Assembly: GCA_022702545.1 (NCBI GenBank) | Contig: JAHRBC010000003.1 | Span: forward strand, 1,674,001 to 1,738,000 | Reading direction: 5' to 3' | Length of the DNA: 64,000 nucleotides | From: Phycomyces nitens | Taxonomy: Eukaryota; Mucoromycota; Mucoromycetes; Mucorales; Phycomycetaceae | Shown here: positions 33,788 to 45,319 of the stretch, in pieces | How positions within the stretch are numbered: position 1 is the stretch's first letter | Layout of the letters: every line of letters begins with the position of its first letter | Notes under the pieces: generated by a model | What the model was told of the DNA's origin: nothing | The model's database searches: none | Seen by the model: only the letters and a program-made list of their open reading frames with translations | Translations under genes and position numbers: made by a program

Positions 33788-35939
33788 TCAAAGTTTTGCC
33801 ATTAATTTTTCACCCTCTTGTTCTCTCTTCACAATATCCTTGACCTCCCTTCTCAGTATCTTGCCAGTAGGGCTCTTTGGGATCTGAGCAACAAATCTAA
33901 TGCCACCACGGAGGTACTTGTGGCTTGTTACATTTGCCTTCACAAACTTGTGAATTTCCTTTTCCTTTTCCTTGGATACAACATGGCCAGTCTGTAGCAC
34001 AACAAAGGCAATCGGAAGCTCAGTTGCCTGAGACTCATCGTACTTTCCAACCACACAGCAGTCGGCAATGTCCTCACGAGTGAGCAAGAGTGCCTCGAGT
34101 TCTAAGTCATGAATCATTTGTAATAATTAGCAAGCCATGAACACTAGGGATCCCCCCCAAAAATAATTACCTGCTGGTGCGACCTGGAATCCCTTGTATT
34201 TGATCAATTCCTTGATACGATCCACAATAAAAAAGTCTTTGGACTTGCTATCGAATCTTCCAACATCGCCAGTACGCATCCAATCGCCATCCACAAATGT
34301 CTCTGCATTGGCCTTGGGGTTGTTAAAGTAGCCTTTCATGATTGTGGGGCCACGGAAAAGAAGCTCGCCGTCCTGGTCATTTCCCAATTCTAAAATGCAC
34401 GACAAATTTTTAATCTCTCCAATTCATCAGCCCTGTTTTTTTTGGTTTTTTTTTCTTGAGATTAATGAACTCAAGCTACACACATACCATTCATGTTCTC
34501 ATCCACAATTCTGCACTCGCAATTTGGAAACAGGGTTCCAACAGAGCCTATTCAAAACAAAACGTATAAAATAAGTTTTGTCTTTTCTTGCACCAAACAC
34601 ATTTCTATTTCAATCGTTCAACTTACCCAAGGTTCTGGAGTCGCATTTCTGAGCGAGAATACCAGAAGTAGTTTCAGTCATACCGTAACTTTAAACAGAG
34701 TTTCACAGAAATTTAGTCCATATGTTTGCACTTGGAATACATGACCTTACCCTTGAGTCAATATGGCAGGCATACGTCTGCTCAAGGCAGCGATCTGCTC
34801 GCCATTTAGAGGGGCAGCGCCACATCCCAGTACTCTCAGGGATGTCATGTCATATTTTGTCACAATTGGGTGCTTGGCAAGAAGGAGGGCTAAAATTACA
34901 AAAAGCTTAGCCAAAAAGTATAATAATCATAATCATGTAAAAGGAGGCTGTGGTGCTTACCGATAGGAGGTACAATCACAGCTACACTGATTCGATGCTT
35001 CTCGACAAGTTGACATAGCCACTCCAAATCAAATCCTGACATTGTCACAACCAATGCCATGTTGTAGGCTGGACCCAGCACCAGACTAGAGAGTCCAAAG
35101 ATGTGATAGTAGGGAAGGAAGCCTAGGACGGTATCGTCGGTTCCAGCACCCTTTTCATCAAATCTACTGCCAATCGCCACCTGAGAAACAAAGTTACGGT
35201 GGGTCAACATGACTCCCTTTGCAACACCCGTGGTTCCACTCGAGTAGCAAAGAAAGGCAACGTCCTCGGAAGGATTGACGCCCTTGATGGGGTACTGTAC
35301 GGCCTTGGAAGACAAAAGCGATCTAAATGGTCTACAGCCTTGGACCTCCTGATCGCCAAACAAGAAGATACGGTCGTTTCTTATGCCAACCTTTTCACAG
35401 ACCTTGAGCAAGATGGGCAGGAGGGCCGGTACGGTTACAAGAGAAACTGCACCCGAGGAAGATATTTGATGGTAAAATTCACCTGAAATGAGGGGGCCGA
35501 GGTTAGAAAACAAAGTGATTCCAGACAATAATTCAGGTCCAAACCTTCTGTATAGGCAGGGTTTCTGTGTGAAACAATGGAAAATAAGAATTGAGAATCA
35601 CAAAATTTTAAACGTGCATCTGAATACAATTTACCCTGGTGTAATGATAAGTTTGGCTGAGAGCAGAGAAAGAAAGAGAGCAGTATGATCATATTGGTTT
35701 GGGGCAAATACTGCCACGGTATCGCCTTGCTTCAGGCCAACATTTTCGGTCCATCCCACAGCCATATGGCTAGCAAAGTGCTTGAGTTGAGCAAAGGTCA
35801 TGGTCTGACCAGTCTTGCCGTCAATTGAGAGTACTTTATCATGGGAAATAGTAGTGTTTTGTGGATTAGGACCGAAGATATAGCTCGAGATATCCACATC
35901 TGGGACGTCAACCCTTGGGTGAGGCGAAACAAAGACCAT
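33788..35939 (-). CDS. 4-coumarate:CoA ligase-like acyl-CoA synthetase, probably peroxisomal
   Basis: ANL-superfamily enzyme that activates a carboxylic acid to its AMP ester and then CoA thioester. Eight exons (35635-35939, 35545-35564, 34961-35482, 34751-34889, 34627-34688, 34488-34547, 34171-34389, 33788-34101), 546 residues, all junctions in frame. Motifs in order: '[20 protein letters not shown]' (AMP-binding P-loop), '[15 protein letters not shown]', 'GYGMTETTS', '[11 protein letters not shown]', '[20 protein letters not shown]' and the C-terminal catalytic lysine motif '[12 protein letters not shown]'. The last residues are MAKL; AKL fits the PTS1 peroxisomal signal. Pattern is that of fungal 4CL-like ligases used in peroxisomal fatty or aromatic acid metabolism; the true substrate is unknown. 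Divergent from the GDP-mannose transporter. Confidence 0.9.
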
Positions 35940-36400
35940 GATTGATTAATGTATATAACTAAGAGAGATAGAGAGATAGAGATAGAGAGAAGAGATCCAA
36001 GGATTTTTTTGCTTTTAACATTATAATGTCAGAGTGAGTTTAAATAATCGAAATTAATTATGGAGTGGGAAAACTGTTAGTAATGCTCACTTTCACACAG
36101 TGCAATCGTTTTCTTAAATATATATATAAATAAATATATATATATAACCAAGATTAATATAAAGAGGTGGGGTTGGCATTCTAGAAAGTTACACTCGGCC
36201 AATAAAGACTTGAGACCCTGCAGAACTTGTGGTATGTTGTTCATTTTGCAGCCAATTCTATAAAAGGCAATATTCCATTGGAGAGTGGACGTGTGTCATG
36301 GCATTGCATTCCCTTGAGATCCTATATATTAACACTGCAATTCATGTCTTGTTTTCTAATCCTACCTTTTCCTTGTCTAGATCTACCTTTGGCCAACCTG
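35940..36400. promoter_or_regulatory. Divergent promoter region, CoA ligase / GDP-mannose transporter
   Basis: 461 bp between opposite start codons. It holds an AT repeat (about 36117-36146) and a gaga-rich run (about 35960-35994) next to the ligase ATG. An open frame reaching upstream to 36227 on the plus strand is not needed, since 36401 gives a normal transporter N-terminus. Confidence 0.4.
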
Positions 36401-37763
36401 ATGTCAGAAAAGGTATTGCTCACCGTGAACACTGGTGACACGAGTCCATGCTCCCCCTCCGCAACTTTGGTGGGGTCGCGTCACGTAGAACTATCCCCCG
36501 CAGCCAGAGCTGGTGTTCCTATTCTCAGTTACTGTGTAGCAAGCATTATAATGACCGTTACCAATAAATACGTTGTCAGCGGCAGTTTCAACATGGTATT
36601 TCTCCTACTGTCCGTACAGGTAAAAATTAATCTTGAACCACACAAGCAATTGTCGATTTAACCTTTATACATAGAGCGTAACAACAGTCGGCTTCCTTCA
36701 GCTCTTCAAGTTTCTAAATCTCATAAAGTTTCGCGACTATAACCAAGAAGAGGCCAAGAAATGGCTTCCAATCACAGTGTTCTTGGTGGCCATGATTTAT
36801 ACGGGCTCAAAGGCCCTTCAATTCCTGCCAATTCCAGTCTATACAATCTTTAAGAACATGACAATCATCTTTATTGCCTATGGTGAAGTACTTTGGTTTG
36901 GTGGAAATGTGACGCCAATGATGATGATTTCTTTTGGCCTGATGGTGAGTTGCTTTTTTTTTTTAAAAAAAAAGAAGAAGCCTTTGGTATCTAAGCTATA
37001 AATCTAGACATTGTCTTCTGTGATTGCTGGGTGGAATGATGTTACAATGGCCCTGGAGAGCATCTTTAGGCCATACTCCCCTCAAGACATGACTGCATCC
37101 ATTACAATCCTTGGGTACTTTTGGATGTGCTTCAATTGTGTCTCGTCTGCTGCATTTGTACTCTATATGCGAAAGAGAATCAAGCTTACCAACTTTAAAG
37201 ACTTTGACACTGTCTACTACAACAACCTGCTTTCCATCCCCCTCCTCATTATACCCAGTCTCTTGCTGGAAGACTGGTCAACTGAAAATCTCTTGGTAAA
37301 CTTGTAAGTACTCTTAAAGACTTGTCCTTTGGATCCTAAACCAACATACATTAGCCCTCCTGAGCAGCGTAACGTGCGTATCTGGGCAATGATATTCTCA
37401 GGTGCATCTGCATTTGGCATGTCCTATGCATCTGCCTGGTGTGTCCGAACAACGTCCTCTACAACGTACTCTATGGTTGGATCTCTTAACAAGCTTCCTA
37501 TTGCTGTGTCTGGCATCGTATTCTTTGGAGATCCAGCTACATTTTCCAACATTGCTGCAATCTTTACTGGTATGTGTTTATGAAATCGAATACAAGGCTC
37601 ATTATTTGCTCTAGGGTTTGTGGCGGGTATTGTCTATTCGCTCGCAAAAGCATACCCATCTGTCTTTTTGGGATCAAGACCCAACAGCCCTTCAGTCTCC
37701 TCTGCGTCTAGCCAGAGTTACTCTGATGCGAACAAGTATAATGAGAAACCCAGAGACCCATAA
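36401..37763 (+). CDS. VRG4: Golgi GDP-mannose transporter (VRG4/GONST type)
   Basis: Nucleotide-sugar/GMP antiporter of the drug/metabolite transporter fold that supplies GDP-mannose for Golgi mannosylation. Exons 36401-36619, 36675-36944, 37008-37303, 37355-37569 and 37615-37763, 382 residues. About ten membrane helices are apparent, for example '[20 protein letters not shown]', '[20 protein letters not shown]', '[19 protein letters not shown]', '[20 protein letters not shown]', '[17 protein letters not shown]'. The late motif '[16 protein letters not shown]' corresponds to the family's GALNK substrate motif, here with Ser for Ala. The C-terminal tail is soluble and serine-rich ('[17 protein letters not shown]') and ends without a KKXX signal. 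Likely Golgi resident. Confidence 0.92.
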
Positions 37764-38072
37764 TTGTTATGTTTTGCAGTTTGGGTTTGTCAGCATTCTC
37801 TCAATAGTCTGCATTTTTTAAATATTCCCCCCAAATTTCTCTAGTGCAAAGCTTCTTTATATATATATATATATGATTTACACATTTTTGATCTATCTAT
37901 CTAGCTATTGATTACAATATAACAAGGATGATTTTTTTTATAAATATCAGCATCCACCAATATATATAAATATAAATATATAAATATATAAATATAAAAA
38001 TATGGATTTAAAGTAGGGATATATCTATGGTTCTATATGTATTATTATTTTGTCTATCACCGGCGTCTGTTT
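37764..38072. repeat. Convergent intergenic with AT and ATAAAT repeats
   Basis: 309 bp of A/T-rich DNA between the transporter stop and the PdxT stop, including (AT)n near 37857-37875 and tandem atataaata near 37964-38000. Nothing coding. Confidence 0.55.
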
Positions 38073-38757
38073 CTACTGCTTGTATTCAAGGGCCATGGAT
38101 ACAAAGAATTGATGGAGTCTGTTGTCCCGTGTAAGTTCAGGGTGGAATGCGGTGGCAAAGAGGTGTTCCTGACGGACGGCAACAATTGTCTCTGCCTTTG
38201 TTTCTCCAATCTGGTGATTAAGACGACCAACAATCTTGACCTTATCAGACTTGATATGAGAGATAACAGGTGCACGGATAAATACTGCGCTAAACAGCTC
38301 TTCGCCCAGGATCTCTGGAAGATGAAGCATGGTCTCAAAGGACTCTTTCTGGGTACCAAACTGGTTACGGTTCACACAGATATCAAGACCACCCAACAAC
38401 TGCTGGCCACCCTTCTTGGCACCAGTAGCCTCGTCGGCAAGCATGATCATACCAGCACAGGTACCCCAGGTAGGCTTCTGGCGGACAAATGCACGCAGAG
38501 GCTCGAGCATATTGCAACGCTCGGCAATCAAGGCCATTGCGGTCGATTCGCCACCAGGAATAATAAGGGCATCGACGGAGTTGAGCTCCTCGACGGTTCT
38601 GACAGTAATCACAGAACTGACTTGGGGAATGCCAGAGAGCATGTTGATGTGCTCGAGGAATGCACCCTGAAGAGCTATTGTTGAACGGTCAGTTGGGCAA
38701 TGTCTATTGAGTACTAGACTTACCCAGGACGCCCATTTTGATTTGTGTTGTGGCCAT
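38073..38757 (-). CDS. SNO1: Pyridoxal 5'-phosphate synthase glutaminase subunit (PdxT/SNO)
   Basis: Class I glutaminase that feeds ammonia to PdxS/SNZ in vitamin B6 synthesis. Exons 38724-38757 and 38073-38674, 211 residues. ATG at 38757 ('MATTQIKMGVLALQGAFLEH'). Catalytic features: 'IIPGGESTAM', the nucleophile in 'PTWGTCAGMIML', 'GGLDICVNRNQFG', and the His/Glu pair in 'FATAFHPELTRD'. In the family the glutaminase is active only when bound to PdxS; no PdxS/SNZ gene is in this window. Divergent from Rab2 across 675 bp. There is no targeting signal; cytosolic. Confidence 0.95.
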
Positions 38758-39432
38758 TGGTATAGTGTTTAAAAATAAAAGGTACAAGAGTCTAAAGAGT
38801 GTCGACCTTTTTCTTTTTTCTTCTCTTTTTTTTTCTCTCTCTTCAGGACAGAACAAGTCACATAATCTAATTCTGTGACACAAAGAGATCTCAACTTTGA
38901 TCAGACAAAAGGGACAAAGCTTATTTGTGGTGTTTTACTATTATTATTATAGATCGTGCCTTTATGTTTCAATTCTAGGGATAAAGAAGTAAAAGGTGTA
39001 CTTTGAATGATATTGTTGATGGGACAATTGACAAGGCGAATATTTTGAATGTATCTAGATACTGCCAACCACCAGGATTTGTAACGGTTGATAATAGCGC
39101 CTTTAGGCAACCAATTTGATCTTGTTCGACATGGAACAAGTTTCATATGTTTCTCGCTGTTTATCTTATACTCTTAATTATCTCATTGGTGCCGAACACG
39201 TAAATAATAATCTAAAAGGGCTTATATTTGCTATTCACAATCGCACAATCACACACACATATATATATATAAGAAGGCGGAGACTGTAGATATAGACCAA
39301 GAAGACCAACATGGAAACACGTGAGGATGAGCGGCTGACTGGCATTTCAATAAGTCTCGTGCACTTTGCGTTTTGTTGTTTTCTCTTCTTTTGTTTTCTT
39401 CTTCTTCATATATTCCTATCGCTGGTTTCTAA
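38758..39432. promoter_or_regulatory. Divergent promoter region, PdxT / Rab2
   Basis: 675 bp between opposite-strand start codons. A CT-rich stretch at 38811-38845 lies upstream of PdxT, and an (AT)n near 39258-39270 and a CT/TTC-rich run at 39380-39410 precede Rab2. No gene or named element. Confidence 0.4.
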
Positions 39433-40625
<1,193 letters not shown>

Positions 40626-40878
40626 TAGTAGTAAAAGATGCCATCATCTTTTCCTTTTTTCTTTTTTTTTACAGCCCAGAGAGAACTCCACATATTTCAA
40701 TTGCAACAATATTCAAGAATATATATATAAAATATATATTTATATATATATAAAAATAATATATTCTCGATTCAATACATATACATTTCCGGTCTTTCCA
40801 AGCATTTATTGAGCGAATTAAAAAAACAATATTTCGCCTACAAACCAAGGGCAAAAAAGGGTTACAAGAGGGGGAGGT
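40626..40878. repeat. Convergent intergenic with AT-rich repeats
   Basis: 253 bp between Rab2 and uL14, including TATA/ATAA runs at about 40720-40762. Nothing coding. Confidence 0.5.
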
Positions 40879-41781
40879 TTAGACAACGGTACCGGAGGCA
40901 GAGGCAATACGGGGCCACAAGTCAGCGCATTCCTTGGCAACGGGGCCAGTGATGGCGGAACCCTTCATTTCACCCTTGGGGTTGACAATGACACCAGCGT
41001 TATCCTCAAAGTAGAGGAAGACACCGTCTCTACGGCGCCAGGCCTTGCGCTGACGAATGACAACAGCGGGCATGACTAATTAAACAACGATTAACAAAAA
41101 AACGCCAAAAATATATATATTTATACTTCAAATCAGAAAACTCTGGTTCTTCTCTTACCCTTCTTTCTCAACTCGGGCTTTCCCTTCTTGACGGAAGCGA
41201 CAACCATGTCACCAGCACCGGCAGCGGGGAGTCTGTTAAGACGACCCTTGATGTTGCGGACGGCAATGACGTACAAGTTCTTGGCGCCACTGTTGTCAGC
41301 GCAGTTCATGACAGCACCAACGGGCAGACCGAGGGTCATACGGTACTTCGTGCCGGAAATGCTAACTAGGAGACAAGGATCATCAATAAGCTTGCTCGAC
41401 AAGAATTATAACTGTGCTTGACAGTTTTTTTTGCGTGTGTGTGTGATAATAGTTGGTCAATCAACAAGAGTGGACAGCATATTATAAAGGATGAAAGTTG
41501 GACAGGCGCGTAGTGTAGACGGACAAGATGGATAGAAAATATGTATAATATGGATAGATACGTGGATAGATGGATGGATACGTGGATGGATGGATGGATG
41601 GACAGTAAGTCTGAATGGATTCCTTCATTCATTTCTTTCTTTGATCTTGGCATCGTCCCTCTTGCTTTCTTCATAGTCACTCGCTTGGCTTTCATCCCAT
41701 ATTGCTTGTCCACCCTCGATTAATTGCAACCCCCTGTCACGCACAATCGCATTAGTCTTCTTGATACACACCTTTAGGCAT
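40879..41781 (-). CDS. RPL23: Cytosolic large-subunit ribosomal protein uL14 (RPL23)
   Basis: 137-residue uL14, which sits by the subunit interface. Exons 41772-41781 (only 10 nt: 'MPK' plus one base), 41159-41365 and 40879-41075; the 406-nt first intron is long for this window, common in ribosomal protein genes. The body is nearly invariant: '[20 protein letters not shown]', '[20 protein letters not shown]', '[11 protein letters not shown]', '[20 protein letters not shown]', '[20 protein letters not shown]'. The acceptor before '[10 protein letters not shown]' and the ATG at 41781 were chosen by length and frame. Codon use is strongly C-biased, as for a highly expressed gene. An alternative longer reading starting at 41402 is not used because it lacks an ATG in the right place. 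Confidence 0.96.
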
Positions 41782-44700
41782 AGCGAAGAAATTCGGATGA
41801 GAGAGGAGGACTTGATGTTGGCTCGCTTCGATCCTCAAGTTTCTTCCGAGATTCAGTCGGGCTTTTGATCCAACCAAACGTCACTTTTTGTGACTACGCC
41901 GTACCTTTACACACGCACACACATAATTATATATTTTCTCAAGACAAGGTTGGTCAATTACTGTAGATCTCTAGGACAATTGTGGAATCCAGACATGTTG
42001 ATTGCACCAAAACAAGATTGACTAGGATCTGGATGCTAATTGCTGTCGAGATGTCATTTGAAAAATGTCCCCCCAGGTTTGCGTTGTTTTAAATAAATAA
42101 ATATAAAAAAAAAAACAGAATGATATCCGAGTTCTCTATTTGATAATGATGAATATGAATATGAATATGAATATGATACTAATAATAATAATAATAATAA
42201 TAATATAATATAATATAAAAAAATAATAATCCAAAGGTTAAATCTTGATCATCCTACGTTGATTTTTTTTAGCCAATATAATGTGATGGTAATTATGGTT
42301 TATGCCCACAGATTAATATTAATTATTATAATAAAAGAAGTATGTATAGTATGATACATTCACAACATTCGATTTGATTAAACGTTTTTTTTTTGCATAA
42401 AAAAAAAAGGGGATAATTAATATTAAAAGGATTGCTAGATTTATTGTTTTCTTGAGAATCTGATTAAACAGACAGACAGACAGCTTAAAGACGTTTTTTT
42501 TAGGGCAATTGACCAATAGGCCACTCTATATATACATATTATATAGAGTGGAATGTGCAAGAACTTTTATTTTTTGTTTAAACAATAAATTTCTATTTTA
42601 TTAAAGAATCTTGACCAAGATTCAAGGGGATGGTTCTTGATAGGTGATTTTGGATTTGAGAATAAGCTTGTACAAAACTATATATATATAATACAAGGGG
42701 GATCCATGATATGATTATTATTATGATTATTTCTTGTTTCAAATCTATAATCATAAACAAATAAACAAATCCACCTACTTGTCCTTGAAGAATCAGATAA
42801 ATAGACACCTCTATATACATATATACAATTACACATATATACATTCTTGTTTAAATTAAGATATGATGGATTTGGTATCAATCTAGATTTGAAGTCTGCA
42901 AGCATATATTCTTCATATATTCTTCATTTACTTGATAATAAGCCTGTGTTTAGAGTGACACACACAATATAAGAATCCCTTGTTGATTATTTATATCTTA
43001 CAAGAAAATGAAGGGGTATTTATTTATCAGACAAAAAGTACATAGACAAAGACAGAGCTTATATGTATTTTTATTTTGAGAATAGGCAAAAAAATAAAAA
43101 AGAAGGAGGAGGAAGAGGGGGGGTGGGGGCTTCTTCTTTTGTTCCACGACACATTTGTTGTTAAATACAATAAATACAGACAAGAGAATATTAAGAAAAT
43201 AACCATTCTTTTTATTATATATATATATCTTATTTGAATAAATGTTGTATGCTTGCAGTAACATGCCAATTGCAGCATAGTCTCAATCGAAATCTATACG
43301 CATATATAGACCGATATATTCCGTGCACACTCACATAATACCAAAAATAATCAAAATGATCATTCTATTTACAAACAGCCTCACAAACCTTTTTATGTAT
43401 TTATTTATTTATGTATTTATTTGTAGGCCAAACAGATGCTATACTTGGATCTATAGGGTGTATGAAAAAAGGAGGCTTGTTGTCTCTATGGCCAGAAGAA
43501 CAGAGTAACCAAGCGTAGCTGTAGATCCAAACAAAGAGGGGCACTTTTATAAAATATAAATGCCAAAAAAGTGTCGCTGGAGCAAGAACAGCCTCATGCA
43601 CAAATTGCCCCCCAAAAAATAAATAAAATAAATGGGTATTAGTTGTAGATTATTTCAAAGAATATATCAACAATATAATATATTGTAGCTCAAATACGAC
43701 ATTCCACGACCATTTATATTCTAGTGACCAGGAACTTTTAGACACGACCAAATGTCCCCTTGAATTTCCTTTAAACTACAAGACTCCAAAAGAACAATTC
43801 TAAATAAATAGTCTAGGATTTTATTTTATTTGAATTGAATTGAATTGAATTGAATTGAATTGATTTTTGGTAGAATATAAATTTAACTATAGATATATAT
43901 CAGAGTCGATACAGCAACAATACACACACACACAAAGCCTTGCCTTTTATGTATATATTGAATGAACAACACAATTATAACCAAATGGCACTAATAAATA
44001 TATATATATTTGGTTTTCCAATCAATGAAAAGAAAAGAAAAGAAAAACATCATTGTCTGCAAATCCAATGCAATCTTGACATGGAGTCAATTGATGACAA
44101 GAGCCCTAATGTTATCCAGTGGCATCAACCAGATCCCAACAGTCTGCGAATCTTTTTTGAAGTTTAAAAGCATATCTATATCTATATCTATATATCTATA
44201 TATATATATCTATTCTGGCGAGCAATTCAATGGATCTTTGAAATGGATTTGACTGAAGGATTTGACTGAATATTACATCAAATTGTGTAGGAAATGCAAA
44301 CCTTTGTTTCTCTCCTGAAAAAAAAAGAAGGACAAAATGGTTCAAAGCACTATTGAGCTCTTCTTCTTCTTCTTAGAAAGTGTATGCACCGGCCAAGAAT
44401 GCAAATAAAATCATTATTATTCGAATGGATAGTTTAAATGTCTAGATTCTTGTCAAAAGCAACTGGCAAGATATTGGGTAGCTACAGAGCCTATTCTATT
44501 CTATTTCGTGATGTCATGTAGTATTCCAAGTCTTGTTCCTTTTGTATTGTGCCACATCCAAAAAACAACAATATTTATATATTTATATATTTGTGTGTGT
44601 ATTTATTTATTTATTTGGGATTATATGCACCATATTGATTTTATTCAAATATAAAATAAAAACTTGCAACCGTACAGAATCCCTGCAGATTACCCACACA

Positions 44701-45319
44701 ATCAAGTCGATTCTCTCTTGTTAATCACAGTCTTCTTATTCATTACAAGTCTAAACAGAGAAAAGAATGGAACTTTTTTTTGTCCAAGAGATCACAATGA
44801 TTGAGATGATTGGCAATCATGCGAATCTTGTTTTTAAAAAAAAGGCCAGATCCTAGAGACTCTCTTGGTTGATATATCCACCAGACCGTTTAAACTGGTG
44901 ACATGGGTGGCAAGAAGCAAGAAGCAAGAGTACCAAGGATCGGGTCGATAAATAGAAAGAGAGCTTGCAAGCAAAACAAGGGGCAAAAGGGGCAAGAGTA
45001 ATCATAATAATAATAATAATAATCATAATAATAATCATAATAATAATAATAATAATAATAATATTAAGAAATGGTTAAAAAAGACAAATGTTGTGAAAGC
45101 TTGATTGAACCTTTTTACTCTTATATATTCAAAACCCCAACCTTCTCTCTCTTTCTCTCTCTCTTTCTCTCTCTCTCTTTCAACCTCACTCGCTCTCCTT
45201 AACCAGCCCTCTTTTTATTATTATTATTACTAGTATTCTATAGACCTTTATATATACCTTTCATTCTTCTTGATTGAGTCGATTAAACGTGTTGATTGTC
45301 AGTCGAATACCCTCACTAT
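41782..45319. other. 3.5-kb AT-rich gene desert with several simple repeats
   Basis: The largest gap in the window. It has no supported gene; many short open frames reflect A/T richness. Visible repeats: (GGAT/ATAG)n at 41551-41604 inside the uL14 leader side, (ATGAAT)n and (AAT)n at about 42150-42230, (GAATT)n at 43831-43862, (CTATAT)n near 44171-44210, (AAT)n at 45003-45065 and a CT-rich tract at 45142-45181 just before the kelch-BTB gene. The left about 300 bp must hold the uL14 promoter. Confidence 0.55.
42521..42551. repeat. Perfect hairpin: 12-bp arms, 7-nt loop
   Basis: Ccactctatata at 42521-42532 is the exact reverse complement of tatatagagtgg at 42540-42551, with tacatat between. 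No gene is nearby, and a run of T (about 42562-42577) follows a few bases later. Could be the ends of a tiny palindromic insertion, or a cruciform-prone spot. Confidence 0.75.

Noticed and set aside
36227..36400. An upstream extension of the GDP-mannose transporter frame
   Set aside because: Family N-termini start near the ATG at 36401; the upstream part is hydrophobic, unconserved in type and lies in the promoter gap.
45003..45065. (AAT)n tract considered as a CRISPR-like or tandem array
   Set aside because: A trinucleotide microsatellite, not spaced repeats; no CRISPR array is present anywhere in this nuclear window.
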